Below, piece by piece: positions 29,211 through 37,957 of a stretch of DNA of 64,000 nt. Source of the DNA: Kitasatospora cheerisanensis KCTC 2395 (GTDB lineage: Bacteria > Actinomycetota > Actinomycetes > Streptomycetales > Streptomycetaceae). The notes under the pieces were generated by a model, which saw only the letters and a list, made by a program, of their open reading frames with translations, searched no databases and was not told the DNA's origin. How positions within the stretch are numbered: the stretch's first letter is position 1; every line of letters starts with the position of its first letter. The DNA is taken from positions 3,789,767 to 3,853,766 of the forward strand of contig NZ_KK853997.1 of NCBI RefSeq assembly GCF_000696185.1, written 5' to 3'. The position numbers and the translations under genes are program-made.

Positions 29211-29675
29211 TCAGTCGCGGACGCGGACCATCATCTCGACCTCGACCGGCGCGTCCAGCGGCAGCACCGCGACGCCGACGGCGCTGCGGGCGTGCACGCC
29301 CTTGTCGCCGAAGACCTCGCCCAGCAGTTCGCTGGTGCCGTTGACGACGCCGGGCTGGCCGGTGAAGTCGGGGGCGGAGGCGACGAAGCCGACCACCTTG
29401 ACGACCTGCTCGACCTTGTCCAGGTCGCCGACCACGGACTTGATCGCGGCCAGCGCGTTCAGCGCGCAGATCCGGGCGAGGTCCTTGGCCTCCTCGGCGG
29501 TGACCTCGGCGCCGACCTTGCCGGTCAGCTGGAGCTTCCCGCCGACCATCGGCAGCTGCCCGGAGGTCATCACATAGTGACCGGTGCGCAGCGCGGGGAC
29601 GTACGCGGCGACCGGGGCCGCCACCTCGGGCAGGGTCAGCCCGAGCTCGGCGAGCTTCTGCTCGACCTGGCCCAT
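29211..29675 (-). CDS. RidA-family protein (YjgF/YER057c/UK114)
   Basis: The 154-residue protein fits the longer RidA subgroup: VMTSGQLPMVGGKL, CALNALAAIKSVVGDLDKVEQVVKV, and LPLDAPVEVEMMVRV at the end. RidA proteins hydrolyse reactive enamine/imine intermediates. In this subgroup the catalytic arginine of classical RidA is not obviously in place, so activity is uncertain. GGAG precedes ATG 29675. It lies 2 bp after the DUF4177 gene, so the two form an operon. Confidence 0.85.
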   Translation of the reverse strand: MGQVEQKLAELGLTLPEVAAPVAAYVPALRTGHYVMTSGQLPMVGGKLQLTGKVGAEVTAEEAKDLARICALNALAAIKSVVGDLDKVEQVVKVVGFVASAPDFTGQPGVVNGTSELLGEVFGDKGVHARSAVGVAVLPLDAPVEVEMMVRVRD

Positions 29676-29677
29676 GA

Positions 29678-29833
29678 CTACTCCTTCTCCCGCTTCAGGT
29701 ACGCGACCAGCTGCTCCGGGTTCGGCCCGGGGACGACCTGGACGAGCTCCCAGCCGTCCTGGCCCCAGGTGTCGAGGATCTGCTTGGTGGCGTGCACGAG
29801 AAGCGGCACGGTGACGTATTCCCACTTGGTCAT
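29678..29833 (-). CDS. DUF4177 small protein
   Basis: This 51-residue protein starts MTKWEYVTVPLL, with a central ILDTWGQDGWELVQVVPG and a basic/acidic tail; this is the DUF4177 pattern of two strands and a helix with conserved W-E-Y and DGWELV. It ends 2 bp before ridA and is likely its operon partner. Function unknown. It is too short for many gene finders. Confidence 0.85.
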   Translation of the reverse strand: MTKWEYVTVPLLVHATKQILDTWGQDGWELVQVVPGPNPEQLVAYLKREKE

Positions 29834-29990
29834 GGGGTGACTCTAGCCGCCCCGGCCGGTGTGAGGTGGGACACAAAGGGGGCATCATTCGCCGGGGCGA
29901 CCGGGATGCTCCCGTCATCCGGAGCGCTCGCTCGTTACCCTCGCGGTGAGGGATGCCCGCGGGGATCCCGGCAGGAGGAGTGCCCCGGCA

Positions 29991-31121
29991 GTGCTCCTGC
30001 AGGCAGCAGCAGGCGGCGACGGACGGAGAGCGGGCGTGGCGGGCAGCAGCGGTACGGCGGGGCCGACCGGGCAGGCGTCGCCGCGGGAGCCGGACTGGGA
30101 GGGCGTCAGGCTGCACGTGGTCAGCGGCAAGGGCGGCACCGGCAAGACCACCCTGGCCGCGGCCCTCGCGCTGGCGCTGGCCGCCGACGGCAGGCGCACC
30201 CTGCTGATCGAGGTGGAGGGCCGGCAGGGCATCGCCGAGCTGTTCCAGATCGCGGCGCTGCCGTACGAGGAGCGCCGGGTGGCGACCGTGACGCCCGCTC
30301 AGCTGGGGCTGCCGGGCAGCGGGCACGGCGAGGTGCACGCGCTGGCGATCGACACCGAGCAGGCGCTGCTGGAGTACCTGGAGATGTTCTACAAGCTGGG
30401 CCGGGCCGGGAAGGCCCTGCAGAAGGTCGGCTTCGTGGACTTCGCCACCACCGTCGCCCCGGGCGTGCGTGACGTGCTGCTCACCGGCAAGGCCTGCGAG
30501 GCGTCCCGCCGCAAGGGCCCGGACGGCCGGCTGCGCTACGACGCGGTGGTGATGGACGCCCCGCCGACCGGTCGGCTCACCCGCTTCCTGAACGTCAACT
30601 CCGAGGTGGCGGGCCTGGCCAGGTTCGGCCCGATCCACTCCCAGGCGCAGGCCGTGATGCGGGTGCTGCGCTCGCCGGAGACGGCGGTGCACTTCACGAC
30701 GCTGCTGGAGGAGATGCCGGTGCAGGAGACGGTGGACGGGATCGCCGACCTGCGCGAGGCCGGGCTGCCGGTCGGCGGCGTCCTGGTGAACATGGTGCGC
30801 CCGCCGATACTGGACGCGGCGGCGGTGGCGGCCGCCGACGGCGACCACCGGGAGGACGTGGCGCTGGCGCTCGGCGAGGCCGGCCTCGGCGGCCGCTCGC
30901 GCAAGCCGGAGACCGTCCGGGCCGCCGTGGAACCGCTCCTCGACCCGCTGCTGGAGCAGGCCAGGGAGCACGCCGAACGGGTCGAGCTGGAACGCACCCA
31001 GCGCATCGACCTCCAGCAACTGCGGCTTCCCACCTACGAGTTGCCACTACTGGGCGAGGGCGTGGACCTGGCCGGCCTGTACCGGCTGGCAGGCGAACTG
31101 AAGCGGCAGGGGGCGGCATGA
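29991..31121 (+). CDS. ArsA-like ATPase, first of a pair
   Basis: The 376-residue soluble ATPase has the deviant Walker A SGKGGTGKTT (about 44-53) and VMDAPPTGRLTRFLN as the switch II region. It belongs to the single-domain ArsA/Get3 group that in actinobacteria occurs as two adjacent genes. No arsenic-binding cysteine triad is apparent, so arsenite efflux is unlikely. GTG 29991 is preferred because GCAGGAGGAG ends 11 nt before; a later GTG at 30036 is possible. The stop overlaps the second ATPase gene (ATGA). Confidence 0.8.
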   Translation: MLLQAAAGGDGRRAGVAGSSGTAGPTGQASPREPDWEGVRLHVVSGKGGTGKTTLAAALALALAADGRRTLLIEVEGRQGIAELFQIAALPYEERRVATVTPAQLGLPGSGHGEVHALAIDTEQALLEYLEMFYKLGRAGKALQKVGFVDFATTVAPGVRDVLLTGKACEASRRKGPDGRLRYDAVVMDAPPTGRLTRFLNVNSEVAGLARFGPIHSQAQAVMRVLRSPETAVHFTTLLEEMPVQETVDGIADLREAGLPVGGVLVNMVRPPILDAAAVAAADGDHREDVALALGEAGLGGRSRKPETVRAAVEPLLDPLLEQAREHAERVELERTQRIDLQQLRLPTYELPLLGEGVDLAGLYRLAGELKRQGAA

Positions 31122-32263
31122 CCGGGCTGGACATCGACACCCTGATCGACGACCCGGCGACCCGGATCCTGGTCTGCTGCGGCTCCGGCGGCGTCGGCAA
31201 GACCACCACCGCCGCGGCGATCGGCCTGCGGGCCGCCGAACGCGGCCGCCGCGTCGTGGTGCTGACCATCGACCCGGCCCGCCGGCTCGCCCAGTCGATG
31301 GGCCTGACCGAGCTCGACAACACCCCGCGCGTGGTCAAGGGCACCCGCGGGGAGGGCGAACTCCAGGCAATGATGCTGGACATGAAGCGGACCTTCGACG
31401 AGGTCGTGCTCGCCCACGCCGAACCCGAGCGGGCCAAGGCGATCATGGAGAACCCGTTCTACCAGTCGCTGTCGGCCGGCTTCGCGGGAACCCAGGAGTA
31501 CATGGCGATGGAGAAGCTGGGCCAGCTCCGCGCCGAGGACCGCTGGGACCTGATCGTGGTCGACACCCCGCCGTCCCGCTCCGCGCTGGACTTCCTGGAC
31601 GCGCCGAGCCGCCTCGGGTCCTTCCTGGACGGCAAGGTGATCCGGCTGCTCACGGCCCCCGCCAAGGTCGGCGGCCGGTCCGCGATGAAGTTCCTGAACG
31701 TCGGCATGGGGCTGATCACCGGCACCCTCGGCAAGATCTTCGGCGCCCAACTCCTCACCGACGTGCAGACGTTCGTCTCCGCGATGGACTCGATGTTCGG
31801 CGGCTTCCGGGAACGCGCCGACCGCACCTACCAGTTGCTCAAGGCCGAGGGCACCGCGTTCCTGGTGGTCGCCGCGCCCGAACGGGACGCGCTGCGCGAG
31901 GCCGCGTACTTCGTCGACCGGCTCGCCGCCGACGCCATGCCGCTGGCCGGCCTGGTGCTCAACCGGGTGCACGCCTCCGGCGCCCCGCAGCTCACCGCCG
32001 AACGCGCACTGGCCGCCGCCGAGGCCCTGGAGGAGAACGGCACCGCCACCGCCACCGTCGAGGCCGAGACCCTGGCGGCCGGACTGCTGCGGCTGCACGC
32101 CGAACGCATGCAGGTCATGGCGAGGGAGCGCCGCACCCGCGACCGCTTCGCCTCGGTCTACCCGGACGTGCCGATCGTCGAAGTGGCGGCCCTGCCCGGA
32201 GACGTCCACGACCTGGACGGACTGCGGGCCATTGGCGAACGCCTCGGCTCCCCCGCCGAGTGA
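31118..32263 (+). CDS. ArsA-like ATPase, second of a pair
   Basis: The 381-residue partner of the preceding protein has Walker A CGSGGVGKTTTAAA (about 21-34), TIDPARRLAQSMGL and VVDTPPSRSALDFLDAP. The signature ATPase residues are intact. The paired genes overlap by 4 bp and likely form a heterodimer analogous to the two halves of ArsA. The role in actinobacteria is undefined; the position between crp and wblA is conserved in Streptomyces as I recall it. Confidence 0.82.
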   Translation: MTGLDIDTLIDDPATRILVCCGSGGVGKTTTAAAIGLRAAERGRRVVVLTIDPARRLAQSMGLTELDNTPRVVKGTRGEGELQAMMLDMKRTFDEVVLAHAEPERAKAIMENPFYQSLSAGFAGTQEYMAMEKLGQLRAEDRWDLIVVDTPPSRSALDFLDAPSRLGSFLDGKVIRLLTAPAKVGGRSAMKFLNVGMGLITGTLGKIFGAQLLTDVQTFVSAMDSMFGGFRERADRTYQLLKAEGTAFLVVAAPERDALREAAYFVDRLAADAMPLAGLVLNRVHASGAPQLTAERALAAAEALEENGTATATVEAETLAAGLLRLHAERMQVMARERRTRDRFASVYPDVPIVEVAALPGDVHDLDGLRAIGERLGSPAE

Positions 32264-32364
32264 GCCGACAGCCCACCGCACCAACCCGCCTGACGGACCG
32301 TCACTCCGCCTGACGGGCCGTCAACCCGTCCGGCGGCAGCCGCCGCGCCCGCGGAACACCGGCC

Positions 32365-32388
32365 GGCCGGGCGCCCGAGCGCCCGGCC
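32365..32388. terminator. Terminator between the ArsA pair and wblA
   Basis: Perfect 10-bp inverted repeat (32365-32374 with 32379-32388), 4-nt loop, immediately after the wblA stop and between convergent genes. Confidence 0.65.
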
Positions 32389-32391
32389 CGG

Positions 32392-32715
32392 TCAGCCCGC
32401 CTGCGCGTAGTCCCGGAGGACCACTCCGGTGGCCAGCGACTCCTCGTACTCGGTGCGTGCGGTCTCCAGCAGCCTGCGCCAGGACCCCACGGTCGGTCGC
32501 CGCCGCAGCAGCGCCCGACGCTCGCGTTCCGTCATTCCGCCCCAGACGCCGAACTCGACACGGTTGTCGAGTGCGTCCGCGAGGCACTCGGTGCGCACGG
32601 GACACCCGCTGCACACCGCCTTGGCGCGGTTCTGCGCCGCCCCCTGCACGAACAGTTCATCCGGATCGCTCGTGCGGCACGCGGCCTGCGCGCTCCAGTC
32701 GTCCACCCAGCCCAT
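32392..32715 (-). CDS. wblA: WblA, WhiB-like iron-sulfur regulator
   Basis: The 107-residue protein has the four cysteines of the WhiB family (C in AACR, then CSGC and TEC) for a [4Fe-4S] cluster, the GVWGG turn and a basic DNA-contacting tail (RRALLRRRPTVGSWRRLL). The near-identical Streptomyces WblA represses antibiotic production and oxidative-stress genes and is needed for sporulation. ATG 32715 gives the known N-terminus MGWV; a start at 32772 would add 19 residues. Divergent from the PBP gene. Confidence 0.92.
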   Translation of the reverse strand: MGWVDDWSAQAACRTSDPDELFVQGAAQNRAKAVCSGCPVRTECLADALDNRVEFGVWGGMTERERRALLRRRPTVGSWRRLLETARTEYEESLATGVVLRDYAQAG

Positions 32716-33115
32716 TCCGGCGCCGTCCTCTCCCGATTCGGGGCTCCCCCACGGCGGCAACGGCATATTCACCGTTGCCAGTTGAGGACGTTACGGAAGA
32801 ACGACACAACGCAACAGCCCCTGTCGGCCCAATCTCGAATGACCCGATCGGACTATGGGTGTCCGACAGCTCACTCGTTGGAGTGACTGCAGGTCGCAGG
32901 GCTTGCGGGGGTCGATTGGTGCGTTTTCGTCACGGTGCGCGACAGCCGCCCGCCGCGCGGCTCTCCGAAATCGGTGCACAATGCCCCGAATCGGACAAAG
33001 CTCATCACTCACAAGAGTGATGATGATGAACGGAGCGAAGCTGTCGCAGTTCTGTGACAAGCGTAGGCGAACACCTGCCCCCCTGTACGGGATTCCGCAA
33101 CGTAGGGTTCTCCCC
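32716..33115. promoter_or_regulatory. Long divergent intergenic region between wblA and the PBP gene
   Basis: About 400 bp with lower GC than its surroundings and no convincing gene. It must hold the wblA promoter. Next to the PBP gene, TAGGGT (33103-33108) is a plausible -10 that ends 7 nt before its ATG. Long upstream regions are usual for wblA, which is developmentally controlled; I could not place specific regulator sites by eye. Confidence 0.5.
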
Positions 33116-35338
33116 ATGGCACCTACGCGATCCACGGGCTCCGCACTGGACAAGGCAGGGCTCGGCGTCAAGTTCCTGGGCAGCGCCGTGCTCGCCGGCA
33201 TTCTGGTCGCCGGAATGGCCCTGCCGGCCGTCGGCGCGTTCGGTCTGACCGCCAAGGACACCGCCGAGTCGTTCGACAACATCCCGGACGACTTCAAGAC
33301 GCCGACCCTCTCCCAGGCGTCGATGATCTACGACGCCAAGGGCGGCCTGATCGCCAAGGTGTACGACCGCGACCGCACCATCCTCACCGCCGACCAGATG
33401 GCCCCGGTGATGCGCCACGCCCAGGTCGACATCGAGGACGCCCGCTTCTACGAGCACGGCGCCGTCGACCTCAAGGGCGTGCTGCGCGCGGCCACCAAGA
33501 ACGCCGAGTCCGGCACCACCGCCCAGGGCGCGTCGACGCTCACCCAGCAGTACGTGAAGAACGTCTTCGTCGAGCAGGCCGGCGACGACCAGCAGGCCTT
33601 CCTCGAAGCCACCAAGAAGAGCATGGGTCGCAAGATCCAGGAGCTCAAGTACGCCATCAAGCTGGAGGAGGACCTGAGCAAGGATCAGATCCTCACCAAC
33701 TACCTGAACATCACGTTCTACGGCCACCAGGCGTACGGCATCGAGGCCGCCTCCAACCGCTACTTCAGCAAGAGCGCCAAGGACCTCACCATCCCGGAGG
33801 CCGCGATGCTGGCCGGCCTGGTGCAGAACCCCTCGGCGTACGACCCGGTCACCCACCCGCAGGCGGCGCAGACCCGCCGCAACACGGTGATCAACAAGCT
33901 GCTGGAGTTCAAGCACATCTCGCCGGACGAGGCGAAGGCCGCGCTCGCCGCCCCGCTCGGCATCAAGTACTCCGAGCCGCAGAACGGCTGCATCACCGCG
34001 CAGAACGGCATGGGCTTCTTCTGCGACTACGTGCGCCACGTGATCAAGCAGGACCCGGTGTTCGGCAAGACCGCCGCCGAACGGCAGAAGGTCTGGTCGC
34101 AGGGTGGTCTGAAGATCAACACCACCATCGACCCGGACAAGCAGAAGGACATGTACAACGCGGTGACCAAGAAGGTCAACGTGAACGACAAGGTCTCCGC
34201 CGCCGGCACCATGGTCAAGCCCGGCACCGGCGAGATCCTGGCGATGGCCCAGACCCGCCCGTACGGCCTGGACGAGTCCAAGAAGCAGACCGTCCTCAAC
34301 CTGAACGTCGGCGCGGCGATGGGCGGCGGCAACGGCTTCTCCCCCGGCTCGACCTTCAAGCCGATCCTGGCCGCGGCCGCGCTGGAGAACGGGGTGCCGA
34401 TCACCCAGGAACTCCCCTCGCCGTTCAAGATGGAGTACCCCAAGGTCTCCACCTGCCAGGGCATGTGGAACGACACCAGCAAGCCCACCGTGCAGAACGA
34501 GGCGGAGAAGGAGTACGGCCCCTACAGCATGCAGATCGCCATGCAGAAGTCGGTCAACACCTACTTCGTGCAGCTGGAGCAGCAGACCGGCCTCTGCCCG
34601 ATGAAGCAGATGGCCGACAAGCTCGGCGTCGGCACGCTGGCCAACGGCAAGGCGCTGCAGGAGGTCCCCTCCATGGTGCTCGGCACCCAGGAGGTCAGCC
34701 CGCTGCAGATGGCCTCGGTCTACGCCTCCTTCGCCGCCCGCGGCGTGTACTGCTCCCCGGTGGCGCTGACCTCCGTGATCGGCACCGACGGCAAGAAGCT
34801 CGACGTGCCGAAGGCCAACTGCAACCAGGCGATGTCCCAGTCCACCGCGGACGGCGTCAACACCCTGCTGCTCGGCGTGACCGAGAAGGGCACCGGCTCC
34901 TCCCTCGGCCTCGACGACGGCCGCCCGATCGCCGGCAAGACCGGCACCACCGACGAGCGGTACGCGGCCTGGTTCACCGGCTACACCCCCGAGCTCTCCA
35001 CCTCGGTCTGGCTCGGCGGCGTCGGCGGCAACGTCTCGATGAAGAACATCACCATCGGCGGCAAGTACTTCTCCTCCGTCTTCGGCGCCGACGGCCCCGG
35101 CCCGATCTGGCAGATGGCCATGAACGACGCCCTGGACGGCACCCCGGTGACCCGCTTCCAGACCGTCGACATCCCGGTCCCGCAGCAGCCCACCCCGCCG
35201 CCCACCGACCCGGGCCCCCCGTCCGGCGACAACGCCCAGGGCGGCAACGGCTGGCCCGCCGGCGGCCTCACCACCGGCGGCATCTCCTGGCCGCCCAACC
35301 CCGGCGGCGGCAACTCCGGCAAGCCCGGCCACCGCTAG
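33116..35338 (+). CDS. Class A penicillin-binding protein (transglycosylase/transpeptidase)
   Basis: The 740-residue protein has an N-terminal signal anchor (about 20-43), a GT51 glycosyltransferase domain (EDARFYEHGAVD about 106; GASTLTQQYVKN; RKIQELKYAIKLE) and a transpeptidase domain with STFK (Ser about 412), SVN and KTGTT (about 608). The tail (690-740) is rich in Pro, Gly and Asn. It polymerises and cross-links peptidoglycan outside the membrane. ATG 33116 has no ribosome binding site; the -10-like TAGGGT suggests a leaderless mRNA. A strong terminator follows. Confidence 0.93.
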   Translation: MAPTRSTGSALDKAGLGVKFLGSAVLAGILVAGMALPAVGAFGLTAKDTAESFDNIPDDFKTPTLSQASMIYDAKGGLIAKVYDRDRTILTADQMAPVMRHAQVDIEDARFYEHGAVDLKGVLRAATKNAESGTTAQGASTLTQQYVKNVFVEQAGDDQQAFLEATKKSMGRKIQELKYAIKLEEDLSKDQILTNYLNITFYGHQAYGIEAASNRYFSKSAKDLTIPEAAMLAGLVQNPSAYDPVTHPQAAQTRRNTVINKLLEFKHISPDEAKAALAAPLGIKYSEPQNGCITAQNGMGFFCDYVRHVIKQDPVFGKTAAERQKVWSQGGLKINTTIDPDKQKDMYNAVTKKVNVNDKVSAAGTMVKPGTGEILAMAQTRPYGLDESKKQTVLNLNVGAAMGGGNGFSPGSTFKPILAAAALENGVPITQELPSPFKMEYPKVSTCQGMWNDTSKPTVQNEAEKEYGPYSMQIAMQKSVNTYFVQLEQQTGLCPMKQMADKLGVGTLANGKALQEVPSMVLGTQEVSPLQMASVYASFAARGVYCSPVALTSVIGTDGKKLDVPKANCNQAMSQSTADGVNTLLLGVTEKGTGSSLGLDDGRPIAGKTGTTDERYAAWFTGYTPELSTSVWLGGVGGNVSMKNITIGGKYFSSVFGADGPGPIWQMAMNDALDGTPVTRFQTVDIPVPQQPTPPPTDPGPPSGDNAQGGNGWPAGGLTTGGISWPPNPGGGNSGKPGHR

Positions 35339-35358
35339 GCCCTCCCGGCAGCAACGAC

Positions 35359-35399
35359 GGAGCCGCCCTCCCGGAGATCATCTCCGGGAGGGCGGCTCC
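35359..35399 (+). terminator. Terminator after the PBP gene
   Basis: A perfect 19-bp inverted repeat (35359-35377 with 35381-35399) with a 3-nt loop, followed by TTC. Among the strongest hairpins in the window. Confidence 0.9.
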
Positions 35400-35430
35400 T
35401 TCAGTTCCCCGGCCGCTGCCGCGGCCCTTC

Positions 35431-35511
35431 CGTACGCCTGAGCAGGTGTACGCCTGCTCAGCCGTACGCCTGCTCAGCCGTACGTCTGCTCAGCCGTACG
35501 CCCTCAGCCGG
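35431..35511. repeat. 16-bp tandem repeats at the 3' end of yqeY
   Basis: The unit GTACGCCTGCTCAGCC recurs with 16-bp period at 35448, 35464, 35480 (one substitution) and 35496 (truncated), with a degenerate copy at 35431. The last copy runs into the yqeY stop codon. No spacers, so not a CRISPR. Confidence 0.8.
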
Positions 35512-35959
35512 CCAGGGCGGCCTTCACCGCGGCGGCCACCCGGCCGCCCTCCGCCTTGCCCTCGACCTGCGGACGCACCAGCTTCATCACGGCGCCCATG
35601 CCCTGCGGACCGCTCGCCCCGGACTCCGCCACCGCGGCGGCCACGATCCCGGCCAGCTCCTCGTCCGTCAGCTGCTTCGGCAGGTAGGCCTCCAGCACCT
35701 CGCCCTCGGCCCGCTCGCGGGCCGCCTGCTCGGTACGGCCGGCACCCTCGAACGCGTCCGCGGCCTCGCGCCGCTTCTTCGCCTCCTTGCCGATCACCTG
35801 CAGCACCTCGGCGTCGGACAGCTCGCGCTTCTGCTTGCCCGCCACCTCGGCGCTCGTCACCGAGGCCAACGTCAGCCGGAGAGTGGACGAGCGGAGCTCG
35901 TCCCGTGCCTTGATGGCAGCCGTCAGGTCCTCGTGCAGCTGCTCCTTGAGCGTCGTCAT
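35504..35959 (-). CDS. GatB/YqeY domain protein
   Basis: The 151-residue, mostly helical and highly charged protein ends with the GatB/YqeY pattern GAVMKLVRPQVEGKAEGGRVAAAVKAALA. Such proteins resemble the tRNA-recognition tail of GatB, but a role in tRNA amidation is not established for stand-alone forms. No ribosome binding site is seen; CAGAAT lies 7 nt before ATG 35959, so the mRNA may be leaderless. Convergent with the PBP gene. Confidence 0.88.
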   Translation of the reverse strand: MTTLKEQLHEDLTAAIKARDELRSSTLRLTLASVTSAEVAGKQKRELSDAEVLQVIGKEAKKRREAADAFEGAGRTEQAARERAEGEVLEAYLPKQLTDEELAGIVAAAVAESGASGPQGMGAVMKLVRPQVEGKAEGGRVAAAVKAALAG

Positions 35960-36090
35960 GCCGCCGATTCTGACACCTGTCCGGGCCCGACGCCGCCCCT
36001 TTACCTGCCGGTTCGTGCTGACGACCCGTCATCCCCCGTCGACCCCCGGGTGCTTGTCCGGCTTTTCGAACGGTCTGCGACCATGGACCG

Positions 36091-37035
36091 ATGCGACCGC
36101 TGTACTCCGTCCCGCTCGGTGTCGCCGCCACCGGCGCCGCCTGTCTCGTCTACGCCGCCGGGTACGAGGTCCGCTCGTTCCGGCTTCGCCGCGTCGAGGT
36201 CCCGGTCCTGCCCGCCGGCGCGCGGCCGATCCGGATCCTCCAGGTGTCCGACATCCACATGGTCACCGGACAGGCCAAGAAGCAGCGCTGGCTGCAGAGC
36301 CTCGCCGGACTCCGGCCCGACCTGGTCGTCAACACCGGCGACAACCTCTCCGACCCGCTCGGCGTGCCCGCCACGCTCGACGCGCTCGGCCCGCTGATGG
36401 ACTTCCCCGGCGTCTACGTCTTCGGCTCCAACGACTACTACGGGCCCGCCCGCAAGTCGCCCACCCGCTACCTCAAGGCCCTGCGCAGCGGGGTCCACGG
36501 CCTCAACAACCCCGACGGCTCCGGCCGACGCGGCATCACCGGCGCCGTCCACAACCCGTGGCAGAAACTCCGCGACGGCTTCGACGCGGCCGGCTGGCTC
36601 GACCTCACCAACACCCGCGGCCGGCTCTCCGTCGCCGGCCTCGACATCGAGTTCACCGGACTAGACGACCCGCACATCCGCCGCGACGACTACAGCGCGG
36701 TGGCCGGCGGCCCCTCCCCCGACGCCGACCTCTCCCTCGCCGTCGTCCACGCCCCGTACCTGCGCGTCCTCGACGCCTTCACCGCCGACGGCTACCCGCT
36801 GATCCTCGCCGGCCACACCCACGGCGGCCAGCTCTGCATCCCCTTCTACGGCGCCCTGGTCACCAACTGCGACCTCGACACCGACCGGGTCAAGGGCCTC
36901 TCCACCCACACCGCCGCCGGCCACCGCTCCCACCTCCACGTCTCCGCCGGCTGCGGCACCAACCGCTACACCCCCGTCCGCTTCGCCTGCCCCCCCGAAG
37001 CCACCCTCCTCACCCTCACCCCCGCCCCTCGCTGA
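36091..37035 (+). CDS. Metallophosphoesterase, membrane-anchored
   Basis: The 314-residue protein has an N-terminal hydrophobic segment (about 5-24) and a calcineurin-like phosphoesterase domain: VSDIHMV, NTGDNLSD, GSNDYYG (Asn-Asp in place of the usual GNHD), and LAGHTHGGQ. It resembles YaeI-type phosphodiesterases, which act at the membrane. The SND variant of the GNHE/D motif is common in this actinobacterial group. Immediately upstream of the tRNA-Pro gene. Confidence 0.85.
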   Translation: MRPLYSVPLGVAATGAACLVYAAGYEVRSFRLRRVEVPVLPAGARPIRILQVSDIHMVTGQAKKQRWLQSLAGLRPDLVVNTGDNLSDPLGVPATLDALGPLMDFPGVYVFGSNDYYGPARKSPTRYLKALRSGVHGLNNPDGSGRRGITGAVHNPWQKLRDGFDAAGWLDLTNTRGRLSVAGLDIEFTGLDDPHIRRDDYSAVAGGPSPDADLSLAVVHAPYLRVLDAFTADGYPLILAGHTHGGQLCIPFYGALVTNCDLDTDRVKGLSTHTAAGHRSHLHVSAGCGTNRYTPVRFACPPEATLLTLTPAPR

Positions 37036-37123
37036 CCAGCCCCTAAACCGGATTTCGTGTCTGGCCCCACCTCCTGTAGAGTTCTACTCGTTGCGCCGGA
37101 CACGGAAGGCAACAAAGCAGGAC

Positions 37124-37197
<74 letters not shown>

Positions 37198-37213
37198 CTT
37201 CGTAACACCAGCT

Positions 37214-37247
37214 CAGGGCCGGTGACTCGCAAGAGTCACCGGCCCTG
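37214..37247 (+). terminator. Terminator after tRNA-Pro
   Basis: Perfect 15-bp inverted repeat (37214-37228 with 37233-37247), 4-nt loop, 17 nt after the tRNA end. It lies inside the element, so it came with it or was retained next to attL. Confidence 0.75.
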
Positions 37248-37261
37248 GCTGCTTCTCCCAG

Positions 37262-37480
37262 CCCTCTGGGGAGAATGCTTGGAGAAAGCCGCCGGATAAC
37301 TGGCTTACCGGGCCGACGGCCAAGGCTCCCTCAGCAGCACGTCGAGCCACATCCGGGTGAGGCGAGTCGTCCTCGTGCCCCATCCGCTCGTCCTTGAGTA
37401 TCACCGGTGTCCGCAGCTCGTCCATCATCGTCTTGTGCGGGTGCCGGGTTTCAGGCCGCGCGCGATCATGGCACGCCTGA
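37262..37480 (-). pseudogene. Tyrosine-recombinase integrase, C-terminal remnant
   Basis: In one minus frame the translation HPHKTMMDELRTPVILKDERMGHED is preserved (about 37366-37445). It matches the H-x-x-K/R and GH-containing box of Streptomyces phage/AICE integrases, which usually continue into a tyrosine motif such as YSHVT. Here the reading is lost after GHED and no full-length gene exists. Position and orientation next to attL fit an integrase that once excised the element. Confidence 0.6.
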
Positions 37481-37957
37481 GCGCGGACGGCAGCCCCATC
37501 CCGTGGGCAGGAACGCCGGGTCAGGAGTCGGCCAGCCTCAGCGCCCCAGACGCGCCTCCTCCGGGTAGCAGCCGGTAGCTGCCGGATGAAACAGCCTCGT
37601 GGCAAACCTGTGCCTTTGGCGGCACGGTCAGGCAAGCAGGCCGGCCAGTCCACGCCGTCAGTCGGCTTCGCCCATCCCTTCTGAGGGATCCGCTACTTCT
37701 GCTGCCTCCCAAAGGCAAATTGGTGGTTCAAACTGGGCTCGATTTCCACGCCAATCACGCCAACCGATCTTGGTTCGGGGAGGTTGACGATCCGACGCAG
37801 CAGCGCCTCCCGGCGAAGGCGGCCGCCATCCCTGTTGGAGCATCAGAGACGGCGGCCGGCTGAGTTGTCTGGTTGAACGGCTAGGTTGTGCACCGGGCGG
37901 GCTTGGCCCATGGCGGATGCGCGCGGACCGGTTGGACTGGGGATGGGGTACGGGGCA

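Noticed and set aside
32280..32340. Inverted CTGACGG/CCGTCA motifs as an operator
   Set aside because: They lie between two convergent gene ends, where hairpins of a terminator are more likely than a regulatory site.
35431..35511. CRISPR array
   Set aside because: The 16-bp units are directly contiguous with no spacers, and there are no cas genes.
37213..37653. Intact 146-residue minus-strand gene after tRNA-Pro
   Set aside because: Only a short part resembles an integrase and the flanks of the frame have no coding character, so it is treated as a remnant.
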